Shown: positions 11,547 to 24,414, counted from the first letter of the stretch. The stretch is 64,000 bases of DNA from Asterias amurensis (GCF_032118995.1 NC_092650.1:17851501-17915500); one strand, 5' to 3'. The notes: generated by a model not told the origin, from the letters alone. Numbers and translations: made by a program.

Positions 11547-11833
11547 CCTAGTTGCCTTGGATTGGATCGGTCGAGTTGGTCTTTCAAAAGCGTTTGGGAC
11601 TGTTCCGTCCCAACTTGATAATCGTTACAACTATAGTTGGGACTGGTCCATTTTTTATAAAATGCAAATGGTTAGATATAGATAATTTAAAAGTAAATGA
11701 TCAACAATAACATGCCTCAATTTATTTTGTGTGAATCATCGTATTCTACTTTTAAAATTATCTTTATAACCAGATGCTTTTTACGCTTTTCAAAGACCAA
11801 CTCGTCCAACTCAAGGCAACGTTTTCCTTAATG
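11547..11833. mobile_element. M2 MITE, degenerate
   Basis: GTTGCCTTGGATTGGATCGG at the left and CAAGGCAACG at the right are inverted. The internal TAGAATACAATGATC-type block is retained in altered form, and the central palindrome is lost. Confidence 0.75.
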
Positions 11834-12189
11834 TCACCGTAATCGTAACGGAATAATTGCAGAATGCTAATTTCAAAATCGTCAAGGGTACCTCCATTTT
11901 ATGTTGCTAAGGCCAATGTAATTTTAATATGTATCTACACTCACCGATCTGTTTATGCAGACCACCCTGAATTAGAATATTTCATGGTGGGCATCCATGC
12001 GTAATGTGCATGACAAATTTTATTTCTGGGCTGTCTTCGAAATTAGAATAATTAGCCCCCCTCTGGAATGTTGTTGCCATAGAGTGACGTCTGCGGTAGG
12101 CCTATTCATTGGTAAGTACATCATTTATGTGTGAGCTCTGTACAATTACTGTAGCAATATTACTCCTAAAAGTAGAAACCTCGTTTATC

Positions 12190-12320
12190 GTTTTCATAAT
12201 ATTGCATCGGGGATAGAAAATATTCATTTTAATTTTCCATATATACACCGACGATGTGTCACAGGAATATTCAAATTTCTCGGGTATAGGATTCGTTTGT
12301 TATACTATTATGCCACAAGG
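12190..12320 (-). mobile_element. tRNA-SINE tail fragment
   Basis: The TTGCATCGGGGATA...CACCGACGATGTG block matches the tail of the SINE at 33.6 kb. The tRNA-like head is missing. The flanking sequence to 12946 shows no gene. Confidence 0.5.
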
Positions 12321-12946
12321 AATGACGCACAATTTTCAAACTTATAACTGTTTTTTTTATGAACGGCCCCATTAAAGAGTCTTTCAACAGATTGTATGTC
12401 AATGTTCTCATCAGAAAATTTGTTATGGGGTGGCCATTGAGCTCATATAACAGAATGGGTGTGACAAACATAATCTTCGCGGATTGTCCGGGCAAAGTAT
12501 ATAGCTTTTTTTATATTTTATTTTATATTTTATTTTTTATATTTATATCATCCACAGCAAACATATTTTAAAAATAAAAATAATAGACCACGGGATCAAT
12601 TCGGCGAAGAAAACGATATCATATAAAAGGTGGATATTTTATACGGCAAAAACTGGAAGACCACGTGGAGTCTCAGTCAAGCAGGGGTGGACACGGGGGA
12701 AACCGTGACATGTGTTCATATCCGGCTTCGCCAACAGTTGGACGAAGTACGTTTCCTGTGGCGTTGGGATGTGCAAGGGCATATGGCAAGGGTAACCAGA
12801 CTACCCATTCGATACCTCGCTTTCAATTCGTCATCGTTTTCTACCTCCATGTTTTGACCAACTGTTTTTGTTTTTGTTTTTTTAGTGTGTTGTACACTTA
12901 TTTTCGTTGACAACAATACCAACGAGTTTCACGTCTTAGGCAAGGG

Positions 12947-13215
12947 ACACGCTTGGTAATAACTCAAAATATTTGTTTAAGCATTCGAGCAATATGGAAG
13001 AAAAGCTATTGATGTTAAAACATGGTGAGAAACGGCTCCCTCTAAAGTAACGTAGTTTTTGAGAAAGAGAGTGGAATATCTCAAATAAAATATACTCTAG
13101 CTGAATCCTTAACTTTTATTACGCATCCCTAAAATCTAACAAAGAATGCAGCAAGGGTGTTTTTTCCTTTCAAAAGTTCTCAGTGCAACCTCGATGACCA
13201 ATATTGAGCCCAGCG
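12947..13215 (-). mobile_element. M1 MITE, old copy
   Basis: Recognisable by GGTAATAACTCAAAATAT, GAGAAACGGCTCCCTCT and GCAAGGGTGTTTTTTCCTTT. Both termini are eroded and the interior has diverged, indicating a relatively old insertion. Confidence 0.65.
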
Positions 13216-14217
13216 TTTCACTGGTTTGTCAGTATTGTGCATATTGCATACACACAATGAAAGTACTGGGTTTTGACAGTTATAGGGCCTCCCAAACAAG
13301 CATCTTGTTAAAGCAATAGGTCAGTTTGTCAATAATAATTACACGACAAACACCACACGGTGGTTTGCATTTTCGGAGCCATGATGAAAATACACTCGAT
13401 CCTTGGTTTGCCTCAGCTCACCTTCGCCCCCCCCCCTTTCCCTTCTTAATTGAAGTAGCGGCTAGATGTTGGGATGTATAGCAATAGCCGTAGCCATAGC
13501 CATAGCCTCCGGAATCGGCTCTGACCTTCACGCCGTCATGGCCACAGTGACGTAATCCGCACTTCAGAGATATCCTGTTCAGTTCCTTTTGTGAGTTGCG
13601 CGCTTAACTGCAACAGTCAATAATGAAATTAACATATTACTGGGAACGGTTCAAAGGGCGCTGTAGCTATTGTGTTTTCGTAACCATGAATGAAGTTATC
13701 AAGCGTTGATGATAAGATTGACATGGATAAACTGTGTAACTAAATATAACCTCATACCCACTATGGCTGGATTTCCAACACGATAATTACAGCTTGTATA
13801 ATGCCAACTAGGGGGAGCTGCAGCTGATGTGCATGTGAAGGTATGCTATAATAAATAAAATGGTGGAAGATTTGCCTTCCTCCATGGTGAGCATAACGGG
13901 TACTGTGTGAGGTTCCTTTTGCTCGATCTGCGGAGGGTCGTTGAGCATGGTGGAGAGGGCTGCATGGTGTGGTGTGTGCATGGTGTGTGTGAGCGTGGTG
14001 TGGCTTACATGGTGGTGAGGGTGAGCCACGGGTGTGTGGTCTGTACCTCGAAATTATATAGGAGGCCTGCACACATGCTTCCGAATGTTGCGCAGCAGTT
14101 TCTACGGGACGTACCAATACAAAGGGTCAAGGCCAGCAGCCGATACACGGCCGCCCTTTCGATATTATTATAAAATCTTTGATCTCAAAATGTACACATT
14201 CAAAATTAATGGGTGGC
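13216..14217. other. Gene-free stretch with a GTG-rich tract
   Basis: Holds a C run near 13428, a CCATAGCC-type micro-repeat near 13495 and a GTGTG/GGTG-rich tract at about 13950-14040. The tract yields a histidine-rich frame on the minus strand that is compositional only. No exon is supported. Confidence 0.45.
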
Positions 14218-14627
14218 TTAAAGACACTGGACACTATTGGTAATAATTGTCGAAGATTAGCCTTACAGTTGGTGTATTTCAACAAAAACATAAAATAACA
14301 AACCTGTGAAAATTTGAGCTCAATCGGTCGTCGAAGTTGCGAGATATAAAAAAAAAAATAAAAAAAAAATGTCGCACCATGGTCACACTGAGTTGTGTGC
14401 TTTCAGATGCTTGATTTCGAGACCTCAAATTCTAAGTTATGAGGTCTCGAAACCATCAAATTTGTGCCAAATTACGTCTTTCTCGAAAACTACGTCACTT
14501 CAGAGGGAGCCGTTTCTCACAATATTTTATACTATCAACCTCTCCCCATTTACTCGTAATCAAGAAAGGTTGTATGATAAAAACTATTTTGAGTAATTAC
14601 CAAATAGGGTCCATGCACTGCCCCTAA
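14218..14627 (+). mobile_element. M1 MITE
   Basis: Left TTAA at 14218-14221 followed by AGACACTGGACACTATTGG. The right end ATAGGGTCCATGCACTGCC is altered. The internal direct and inverted GAGACCTCAAATTC/GAGGTCTCGAAA pair is present. Confidence 0.8.
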
Positions 14628-15177
14628 GTTTAAGCCTTCCGCAGGCATATAGAAATTTAGCCCTCTTTCTCAGTACAATACGAAAGTATAAGGCCGCCAG
14701 GGCTAATAGAAATGTAAGTGTTGTTCTGATGAGATCTTCACTGAATTGAAGTAGGCCTCTCTTTTGTATGAACACTTACAGCGTTTGAAATTATTAAAAT
14801 TTAAGGAATCGTTAGATATTCTTTTACTTCACATTTTAGTTCACATTGTCTGACAAAAGAATATAATATTTTGAGTAAGAGTGTCATAATTGTTGTGAAA
14901 GTAAATAAACGGCCTTCTGTATCAATTTTGCGTTGCGTTATTTCCGTCTTTTTCCCCCATTATAGTTTTCTGCAAAAGCGAATCGTTGTTGTTTTCGTTG
15001 TTGTTTTCGCTGGTTTAAAGTTACGTTGTCATCCAACAGTTCAATATAGGCTGTACCATTATATGTTTGTTGTAGTTCTTGTTGCACAGAGGAGAAGAAT
15101 GGTTCCAAAACAAACTTTTCGTAACGCCGTCGACGGTGCGGGAGGAGGGTTACGTTGCGTTACGTTTTGGTACACGT
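14628..15177. other. Gene-free stretch
   Basis: Contains GGAGGAGGGTTACGTTGCG near 15140, which matches one arm of the foldback at 42.8 kb. No gene is seen. Confidence 0.4.
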
Positions 15178-15502
15178 TTGGTAAATTGACAAAGACCAGT
15201 CTTCTCACTTTGTGTATCCCAACATAAGCATAAAATAACAAACCTGTGAAAATTTGAGCTCAATTGGTAATCAAAGTTGCGAGAAAATGATGAGATAAAA
15301 ACCACCCCTGTTGGACGAATTTGTGTGCTTTTAGATAGGAAGAAAGACTTCTGGCTAGAAGTCTTTTATTATTTTAGTGAGAAATTACCTCTTTCTCCAA
15401 ATCTATGCTACTTCATCAGAGGGAGCCGTTTCTCACAATGTTTTATACTATCAACAGCTCTCCAATGCTCTTTACCAAGTCAGTTTTTAAGTTAATATTT
15501 GT
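15178..15502 (+). mobile_element. M1 MITE, right end missing
   Basis: M1 core from GACAAAGACCAGTCTTCTC to TACCAAGTCAGTTTTTAAG. The right terminus is missing and the next M1 copy starts at once in the opposite orientation. Confidence 0.75.
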
Positions 15503-16270
15503 TTAAAGGTAGTGGACACTATTGGTAATCACTCAAAATAATTAGCATAAAACCTTTCTTGGTGACCAGTAATGGGGAGAGGTTGATGATATAAAACATT
15601 GTGAGAAATGGCTCCCTCTGAAGTGCCATAGTTTTCGAGAGAGAAGTAATTTTCCTCGAATTTGATTTCGAGACATAAGTTTAGAACTTGAGGTCTCGAA
15701 ATCAACTATCTAAACGCACACAACTTCGTGTGACAAGGGTATTTTTTCTTTCATTATTATCTCGGAAGTTCGATGACCAATTGAGCTCAAATTTTCACAG
15801 GCTTGTTATTTAAAGGAACACGTTGCCTTGGATCGGTCGAGTTGGTCTTTGAAAAGCGTTTGTAACCGTTTTTTATAAAATGCATATGGGTAGAAAGATG
15901 TTGTAAAAGTAGAATACAATGATCCACACAAACATGCCTCGAAATTGCGTGGTTTTCCTTTTACCTCGTTGACTAACACGTCGGCCATTTATGGGGGTCA
16001 AAATTTTGACTCCCATAAATGGCCGACCGTGTTAGTTCTCACAGTAGAAGGAAAACCACGCAATTTCGAGGCAAACTTGTGTGGATCATTGTATTCTACT
16101 TTTAAAACATCTTTCCAACCATATGCATTATATACAAAACGGTTACAAACGCTTTTGTTTTGACCAACTCGTCCGATCCAAGGCAACGTGTTCCTTTAAT
16201 GCATATATTGAGATACAACAAGTGAGAAGACTGGTCTTTGACAATTACCAATAGTGTCCACTGCCTTTAA
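15503..16270 (-). mobile_element. M1 MITE split by M2
   Basis: TTAA at 15503-15506 and 16267-16270. Reverse orientation with canonical termini (AGGTAGTGGACACTATTGG and CCAATAGTGTCCACTGCCT). It is interrupted inside the GTTATTTTATGCAT block by an M2 insertion at 15810-16199. Confidence 0.9.
15810..16199. mobile_element. M2 foldback MITE nested in M1
   Basis: TTAA at both edges (15810-15813, 16196-16199). Arms start AGGAACACGTTGCCTTGG and end CCAAGGCAACGTGTTCCT. It is a long near-perfect palindrome whose centre is GAGTCAAAATTTTGACTCC flanked by AAATGGCCGACC. It is younger than the M1 it split. Confidence 0.9.
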
Positions 16271-16470
16271 AGCAACTCATTTTCGTATAATTATAAATGA
16301 CGATCCAAACATGGGAAATCAGCCGGCCAACACGTGGTAGATTCAGCCATGATTATTATAGTTACAATCATGGCTGTAATCTATGGACTTTGGCTTTGAT
16401 TTTGGGGGAGAGGGTCATATGGATCCTGGAATATCGTTCTCATTTTATTTGTGTAAATACAGCTGTGACC

Positions 16471-16732
16471 GCATGCGCGGAGTGCTTCTAGCTCATGTTG
16501 CCGCTCGTTTTAGTATGTGCTATCGCCGTTGCGTGCGCGTTTATTTTTAATTCACGCATCGTTTTTTTGGCGCTTCGATTTTTGAAGAATCTGAGGAGAG
16601 AAGTGTGGCGTGCAAAAACTAACATGGCAGCACTACACAGGAACAATAAGTTATGACCAAAGTTGTGTTCCCTATCTTTCTTTTCTCTCACGTTAATGTA
16701 TAGGTCTATATTCAAATCGTCAAGCCGTCAAG
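16471..16732 (+). promoter_or_regulatory. Probable promoter and 5' UTR of the CRAL-TRIO gene
   Basis: GCATGCGC at 16471-16478 matches an NRF-1 half palindrome. The 250 bp ahead of the ATG is richer in CpG than its surroundings, and there is no clear TATA box. Assignment rests on position and composition only. Confidence 0.35.
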
Positions 16733-19587
16733 ATGCCACCGAACTCCAACGAGCCGGACGAAAGTGAACAAGACCGACGACTGGGCGAGTTGGGTCTTCG
16801 TTTAAAGATTGAGCATGATGAGGAAGGATTCCTTAATGATAAATACAAGTAAGTACGTAGAGGTGTTGACACAAGTTTAATCATTCTATGAACGAATTTA
16901 TAAAGGGGCGGAAAGCAAAAGTAGGGCTTTGCTGCACTTTTGGGAGGTTTGTTGGGCGTGAATGACAGAATTTTCGAATTTCTTTTTGATATCACAACAC
17001 TACAGCACCTGTGCCTTTCTCAACCTTTTTTTCATCCAAATTAAAGGTTTAATAAATGTATCCATAGATGGATAGTGGTTTGAGGGGAGTGTAGAAACCA
17101 GGATTCATGTTCACTGACTTTATGGAGACCGATAACAAAAGAGAAAGGGGAACACAATTAAAATGCCTCCCTTATGGGAACTCTAAGGAATGGGGTGCTC
17201 CACACAGAATTTTTTGTACAAATATGGGAGATTCTTTATACAGGGACAGAGGAAAGAATAGAATGTGTCTCAACGGGGACTTTAAACAATATAATGTGTG
17301 TGATCTTCAATTATTCTGCGGGAACAGAATAGTTTAGTTCAAACAAATACATTTTAATATGCCACTAATGTCTTGCTTTGCTTTTCACTGAGGACAACGC
17401 TTATAAGATAAACCAAACAAGACTGAACTGAAAATATAAGATGAGATTTTGAAAAACTTTTCATTGTACAAAAATGAGATGTTATAACGCGAACATAATA
17501 CTACACAGTGGAGCCATTTTTGACGCTATAAGGTTGCCATTTTTTATGCAACCCCAAGAGTTTAAATGTGTAAAACACAATAAATCATCTGATGAGTGAT
17601 TTCATACCGAGGCCAGTCTATAATCACTCACAGCCTCTCTTTCACACCCTTTTGCAGTTTACTTCGTTACCTCCGAGGATACGACTGGGATGTGAACATT
17701 GCGCACCAGAAACTCCAGGCCACCCTACAGTGGAGACGCAAGCTCAGACCATGGGAGACTAGCTGTAAATACTGTGACAACAAGCCTGGGTTTCACTCAT
17801 GGGTAGGTATAGCCTTCTCTCCAGGCACAATCGCTGTTCATGTGGCTAAATGATAAGAATGGAAGCCAACTTTAGTTTGAAAAAGTAGATAAAAAAACGA
17901 CTGATCAGGACAGTGTTTATGTCCAAAGCCAGTAGATTACTACTGACAGTGCAATAGAATAGAATTAATCATGGTTTTATTGTCACTTGTAAAAAATAAA
18001 TATATTTTGTACAGTGAAATGCGTTTTGGTTTTGCGTATCTAAAAAGATGCAATTTAAAAATACACACTAAACAATGCCTTCAGAAGTAAATTTCTACGA
18101 TGAATTATGTGTGTTTGCAGCGTCAAGTGGGCATCGACAAACAAGGCAGGCCAGTGGTGTACTCCTCTTTCGTTCAGGCGACCGGATCCTTCACAGCGGA
18201 GGATAACGTACAACACACCTTATACCTCATGGAGAACGCAAAACGTTGTATGAGACCAGAGGAATACACATGGGTCTGGGTACTAGACTGCTCTGGTAAG
18301 TTATTAAATGTTATTATTATTATTTATTCGGCCAAGATTTTAACAAACAATACAAGATATGATATTACCGCAAAAATATAACACTATAAGAAACAAAAAG
18401 TGTAAAATTCAAAAACTCGGACATCTAGAACAATTGTAAACCAAAGATGGAACTATAACAGAACACTGGCAAATCAAGCAAGACAATTATAAAAACAGAC
18501 AGGACAAGCCCATTCTAATAATCTTCCGTCTTGGGTCTGATTTCCGGTTATTTTTGCCCTTCGAGAAATCAGAAAAACACTCAGGGGTGCATTTAACAAA
18601 AAGTTAAGACTAGTCTTATCTAGAGTTAGGACAAGTTACTAATTTTAGGACTAGCCGTAAGTTTTTAATATCTCCTAGGACTAGTCCTAAGATAGTACTA
18701 TAGTTGTAACTCTTTGTGGAATCGACCCCTGAAAAGTCTATTAAAGCCTACACCATGTGTAATTGTAGGTCAGCCCTTTTACTCAATAAAATGGTCATCT
18801 GCCGTTTCCACGAGGATCAAATATTATGCCCGAGGTTATGAAACCTGGGATGCCTCAATTTTGATCACTGTAACTCACAAGCTTGAGATATCCTGTAAAC
18901 AATGACTGCCCAACAAGGGATATTGCTACACCCCTATGTGTTGACAATGTAGTTTGTTAATACACTGTAGGTGAGTAATGGGTAGTCATGACCCGACTAA
19001 GCTATCAATAGTCGCGACTTCTACACTAGTCACACTAGTCGCCAAGTTTTAATCAAATCAAATATTTTATTTCAGGTTTGACGATGGCAGCGTGTAATCC
19101 GATGCTTGCCAGAGCCGTAAACCACGTGGTCGCAGAACACTACCCGGAGAGAATGGGTCTGGTCATCGTCGTTAATCACGGCATCGTCTTCGAGGGCATA
19201 TGGAGAGGAATGCGTCTCTTCATTCATCCACGAACAGCCAGCAAACTACGCCTGTGCCGCGGTGATAAAGTGGCCACAACATTCCAGGAGCTTTTCCCGG
19301 CTGATCTATGTGTGTGGTTCCTGAAGGAGCTGGAGCTGAATGCTCAGCGAATGGTCTCACCCGCACAGCTGCAATTCTGGAGGAAGCCTGCAGACAGTGA
19401 CGTCCATGACCCGCGGGGGTGCCCCTCCTATGTTAGTCAGTACATTGATAAATACTACAAGGAGGTTGTAGTACCGCAGGCAAATGAGAATGTTGAGAAG
19501 CCCGAAGCGTGTATGATACATAAACCACATTCTAATATAATACAGGTGTTAAAAGAGGAGGCGATGCTAGAAGTGCAAAACAACTGA
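16733..19587 (+). CDS. SEC14-like CRAL-TRIO domain protein, 4 exons, complete
   Basis: Exons are 16733-16848, 17658-17802, 18121-18295 and 19076-19587, all with GT-AG junctions and consistent phases (948 nt, 315 residues). The ATG has A at -3 (TCAAGATGCC). Residues 39-87 form a CRAL-TRIO N-terminal helical region (RYLRGYDWDVNIAHQKL, then QWRRKLRPW). Residues 90-250 form the lipid-binding SEC14 fold (IDKQGRPVVY, WVLDCSGL, AEHYPERMGLVIVVNHGIVF). SEC14-family proteins bind and exchange phosphoinositides or other hydrophobic ligands between membranes. The ligand here is not predictable from sequence. There is no signal peptide or transmembrane segment, so it is probably cytosolic. The C-terminal 60 residues (after VVVPQANENVEK) are family-unspecific. 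Intron 3 holds an M6 repeat. No AATAAA lies close downstream, so the 3' end is unassigned. Confidence 0.9.
18584..18731. mobile_element. M6 foldback repeat in intron 3
   Basis: AACAAAAAGTTAAGACTAG faces TAACTCTTTGTGGAATCG, with internal CCTAGGACTAGTCCTAAG. Related copies at 23.4 and 54.4 kb share GATTTCACAAAGAGTTAGG termini. Confidence 0.7.
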
Positions 19588-20900
19588 AACTTTCAGAACG
19601 CAAAAGTGGTCAACCTCAAGTGTGATGATTTGTGAGAGCACCATTGGGAGTGAAGAGCATAGCCGAGATGAATAGGCGTGTGTAATTGCACTGTGCGTTG
19701 AAAATAGGTCAATACGTCAATACCTAAAGCTATTTATTTTAAAAGCACCATTGAAGGGGCACTAAGGCCAAGCCCAGGGGCAACAGAGGTTATTGCCTCC
19801 GCTGCCTGCGTATAATTACAGGCCTAAGAGGGGTGGGTCAGGGCCCACATGTTATAAATGATTACGCGACAATGCTGCATTTGGGTAGTATATAAAAATT
19901 GTAGAGCCGACACAATAGTCACCAACAGTTTTCATGTTTTGTGCAACCATGAAATGACAAACCTTGAGCTTTTGTGAGAGTCGGGAGAAAATATTGAAAA
20001 TCCAAGCATTATTCAGCATGTAAGCATCTTAATTTGGGTTGCAACATTTGAACTCAGTTTTTAAACAGGTTTTCAGATGGTTAATTTGAATAATTAACTT
20101 CAGAGGGAGCAGACAAAATGGCTCTAGTTTATTCTTTAAATAATCTTTCTGACTAAATTTTTTAAAATGTGTCTTTTATCCTTACAAAATCCTGTATAAT
20201 ACTTTTAACTTTAATAAGTTATTTCTGTACATGTTTGCCTTTTGTCAGATACTTCACATAAAAATATGTGACTTTACAATTTATGAAGAAGCCTAGATGT
20301 TTCTGAAAAAGTTTCAAATGCAACAAGAAGAAAATGACATAAAATGAAAGGCCACAGCTCAAATAACAAAAGAGTTTTAAAGTTTTATTGTTTAGCAGTT
20401 TTACACCATTTTTTCTGGAACAATACAAACGATATAACCCAAAAATACCAAATTACTAAAGTATCAATACCTTTCCAAACTTGAATTTCTATCTTAAATC
20501 AACAAATGATGACACTCAAGAAGATCGTGAAAGGGAGGGGGGAAATAATCTAAAAACTTAAAATTACGGTAATTTCTTCTGATTTCTTTGAAAAAAAAAG
20601 AAAAAAAAATGATTAGCACATTTGGCAAAAAGAAAAGCCGAACACTGTTTTTGGATAATAATTTATTTTTTAAACCATTTTACTATATAATATATATTTT
20701 GTTAATCATTAAAATAACAATAGATTTTCAATTAAGAATTCCCTGATTTGATAAAATATGGTTAAAGGTGCAATCTTGGGACGACCGGGTACACTAACCT
20801 TTGACCTCCTGAGCTGTGACAATTGTTTTGCGTGCTCATTATACTGTGTTAGTCTTGCGCATATTTATATATCTGTGGCCAAGTTGGTCCAACCACATGG
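19588..20900. other. Intergenic, AT-rich
   Basis: Contains a GGCACTAAGG/GCAACAGAGG remnant near 19755 related to the repeats at 40.4 kb. Otherwise it is AT-rich with no exon. Confidence 0.4.
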
Positions 20901-20906
20901 TATTTC

Positions 20907-21537
20907 ACCATAGAAACTGAGAATGCTGAGCACGACCACACCATGTGTTGTTTGTAGACACGACTTATTGCACCACGAATGTATGGCAAAATGAGCGCAC
21001 CAAGACTGTTTCTAAATGTTTTTCTTGGTTAAAGGAACACGTTGCCATGGATCGGACGAGTTGGTCTATAAAAAGCGTTTGTAACCATTTTTTCTAAAAT
21101 GCATATGGTATAGAAAGATGTTTTAAAAGTAGAATACAATGATCCACACAAGTTTGCCTCGAAATTGCGAAGTTTGCCTTTTACTGTGCGAACCAACACG
21201 GTCGGCCATTTATGGGAGTCAAAATTTTGACTCCCATAAATGGCCGACCCTGTTAGTCGATGAGGTAAAAGGAAAACCGTGCAATTTCGAGGCATGTTTG
21301 TGTGGATCATTGTATTCTACTTTTACAACATCTTTTTACCCATGTGCATTTCATAACAAACGGTTACACACGCTTTTCAAATACAAACTCGACCGATCCA
21401 AAGCAACGTGTCCCTTTAATGTTCACCCCGTCTACTGCATGGTAAAAGAAATGGGATACTCGCATCAGTAAAAGTGGTCTCACAACGAAATCGCAAGCAC
21501 ACTGCGCAGTCGGCGTTCTCCGGGTTCTATTTCTATG
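20907..21537. mobile_element. M13 element split by M2
   Basis: The left end has CATAGAAACTGAGAATGCTG and the right end CGTTCTCCGGGTTCTATTTC, inverted as in the intact copy at 36.4 kb. Both copies carry GTATGGCAAAATG and GGTCTCACAACGAAA. An M2 element occupies 21029-21419. Confidence 0.75.
21029..21419. mobile_element. M2 foldback MITE nested in M13
   Basis: TTAA at 21029-21032 and 21416-21419. It has a full palindrome with centre GAGTCAAAATTTTGACTCC, close in sequence to the copy at 15.8 kb. Confidence 0.9.
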
Positions 21538-22090
21538 TTCTTCTCATACTTTGATTTAATGTAGTTTATGGTCATGTTGAAACTGAATCATACTGTATGA
21601 AAGTATAATTTAAATATGAACTTTAGAGAGAAAAAAACTAATCAACAACCACCAATAGTCAAAAACAGAGATCAACACTTGACCTCCGTTTCTGATAACT
21701 TGTTAAAAGTTTGAAATATTGACAAAATTAGGCATGATTGGAGAATTTAATTACTGAAAAATAATCATCTTCATCCCAAACATTAATTTTGTTTCAATGT
21801 TAGGTTACACACACAAAAAAAACGATATAGATTATATGTAAAGTTACGATGTATTTATAACAAATTGCCGCTATGGGTATATCTATTTTAAAGAATTGTG
21901 TATAAATACAAACTAAAAAGAAGAATTGTTTTATGAATTGATTTTTTTAGTTGACTTTGAATCTGACATCTTTCATTTCTGTCGAGTATGCTTACTCGCA
22001 AGAAAAATGAGTTAGATCTCATCTCATCTACATGTAGTAACATATATGAGGTGCACTGCCCCCCCCCCCCAACAAAAAAAACACAAAACC

Positions 22091-22466
22091 TTCAAGATGC
22101 TATGTCAGATTTTTGGCCGATTTGACCCCAAAATTTTGATTTTAAATTCAATAGGTATTTTGATTGAGGTCGAGAAAGTTACAAGCTTTCATTTGAGCCA
22201 TTGCTCGAAAAAGTCCCCCAATTATTAGTAGCAGTGAAAAAAAGTGCTCAAAATAAGTTTTTGTCGGGATCTCGACAAGAGTTCATGTGACCAATTCTTA
22301 TGTGTTTTATAAGAAACATTTTAAATTTTCGTCATGGTTCCTGTCCATTAAAAGTAAACGTTAAACTTGTTTTCGTTAGAGCGGGTGATACTCTTTGAAA
22401 TACCATTCACTCAAAAAAATCTATTTTTATATGTTTGGGGCCAAAAATCTGACATAGCATCTTTAA
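22091..22466. mobile_element. M18 TTAA-type MITE
   Basis: The left end TTCA then AGATGCTATGTCAGATTTTT and the right end AAAATCTGACATAGCATCT then TTAA (22463-22466) are 25-bp inverted repeats. The right TTAA is also the left TTAA of the adjoining M1. Confidence 0.8.
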
Positions 22467-22842
22467 AGGCAGTGGACACTATTGGTATTTACTCAAAATA
22501 ATTGTAAGAATAAAACCTTACTTGGCAACGAGTAATGGGGAGAGGTTGCTAGTATAAAACATTGTGAGAAACAGCTCCCTCTGAAGTGACATAGTTTTCG
22601 AGAAAGAAGTAATTTGATTTCGAGACCTCAGATTTAGAATTTGAGGTCTCAAAATCAACCATCTAAAAGCACACAACTTTGTGTGACAAGGGTGTTTTTT
22701 CTTTTATTATTATCTCGCAATTTTGCCAACCAATTGAGCTCAAATTTTCACAGGCTTGTTATTTTATGTATATGTTGAGAAACACCACACCAAGTGAGAC
22801 GACTGGTCTTTAACAATTACCAATAGTGTCCACTGCCTTTAA
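22463..22842 (-). mobile_element. M1 MITE, intact ends
   Basis: TTAA at 22463-22466 and 22839-22842, termini AGGCAGTGGACACTATTGG and CCAATAGTGTCCACTGCCT. It abuts M18. Confidence 0.9.
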
Positions 22843-23397
22843 ATACAAGCCCTGATAAGTGATGGTTGCTTGTCAAATCAGGCATTTGGTACATGCACAA
22901 GTTAATTTTTTTGTATATGATTCAAAGGAATAAAACTGGAATTTTATGAGTAATAATGAAGTACTGAGAACAATGAAGTCGGAGGGTGGTCCTGCCTGCT
23001 GGTGGGTTTTAAATCCTCTCAATTCCTTTTGGTTGGATGGAATATAATTGGAATTCTACGAATAATAATGAAGAACTAAGGAAGTCGTAGTCCTGCCTGC
23101 TCAATTTTCTTTGTTCAACAAAATCTATGACTTCAGAAAAAATGCCTCACGACTTGTGGTCCGGGCCTTATTGACGACTGTGTCCCTTTGGACTTATTTG
23201 AATGACATAACAACCTTTAAACTTAACAATAATAACAATACTGATACATGTATTTGGTTCTTGTTCGGCACTTTAGCACACCTGATGGAGCATCAAATCA
23301 CCCTGTATTTTCAAGTATTTTCAAGTATGAGACCTATCTCATTTCAAACCAGTAACAATGGGGCGAACCCCCTCTCTTTACGAAAAGTGCATGCAGG
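22843..23397. other. Gene-free stretch
   Basis: A 60-bp block around TGGAATTTTATGAGTAATAATGAAG is imperfectly repeated about 130 bp later. No gene is seen. Confidence 0.4.
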
Positions 23398-23935
23398 GGT
23401 CGATTTCACAAAGAGTTAGGACTCATCCTAACTTAGGACTAGTCTTAGGAGATATGAAAAACGTACGGCTAGTCCTAAGTTAGGACGAGTAATGCATCCT
23501 AACTAGAGATAAGACTAATCTTAAAGGCAGTGGACACTATTGGTAATTACTCAAAATAATTATCAGCGTAAAACCTGTCTTGGTGACGAGTAATGGGGAG
23601 AGGTTGATGGTATAAAACATTGTGAGAAATGGCTCCCTCTGAAGTGCCATAGTTTTTGAGAAAGAAGTAATTTTCCACGAATTTGATTTCGAGACCTCAA
23701 GTTTAGAACTTGAGGTCTCAAAATCAACCATCTAAACGCACACAACTTTGTGTGACAAGGGTATTTTTCTTTCATTATTATCTCGCAAGTTCGATGACCG
23801 ATTGAGCTCAAATTTTCACAGGTTTGTTGTTTTATGCGTATGTTGAAATACACCAACTGTGAAGGTTAGTCTTTGACAATTACCAATAGTGTCCGCTGCC
23901 TTTAACTCTTTGTGAAATCCAACCCAGGACCTTTG
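23398..23935. mobile_element. M6 foldback split by M1
   Basis: M6 starts GGGGTCGATTTCACAAAGAG and finishes at CTCTTTGTGAAATCCAACCC after the M1 at 23521-23905. The M1 landed at a TTAA inside M6. Confidence 0.8.
23521..23905 (-). mobile_element. M1 MITE nested in M6
   Basis: TTAA at 23521-23524 and 23902-23905. A full-length canonical copy in reverse orientation. Confidence 0.9.
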
Positions 23936-24414
23936 GCTGTACATCCCATCCAAAGGATGCAGCGATAACGGTCAAGTGTCTCGACCAGGACTTTAACCCA
24001 CACTCTGCTGATCAGAAACACCAGAGTTTGAGTTAAGTTCTATAATCCGCCCGGCCACGACTAATTTAGGCGCTTTATAAATTATTTATTTATGATTGAT
24101 TGATCGATCCTCCGAAGTATCCTCCGTACTAGAAAAGTAGATCAGGATTTATTCATATCGGAAGCAAAAACATTTTAACATAATCAAAACCATCCACCAA
24201 CTTTAATACACAATATAAAAATATGTCCTAATATTCTGAGAATTTCCAAAGGATACCAAAGCCGTCCACCTATTCTTCATATGTAAGATTGCTTTTAAAA
24301 AGTCTTTAAAAATCGTCATAATTCTCTCAAATCCGTCAATTGGTCAAGTTGTATTCACGAGATAAACGTCCAACCTTACAAAACTTTCATGTTGATCCTC
24401 AAACAATCTTGTCT

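Noticed and set aside
13761-14117. Histidine-rich frames on the minus strand
   Set aside because: They are caused by a GTG/GGTG-rich tract. Two frames are both open and both low complexity.
16345-16383. Inverted repeat AGCCATGATT / AATCATGGCT near the CRAL-TRIO promoter
   Set aside because: Short and isolated; no other copy was seen, so no operator or element was called.
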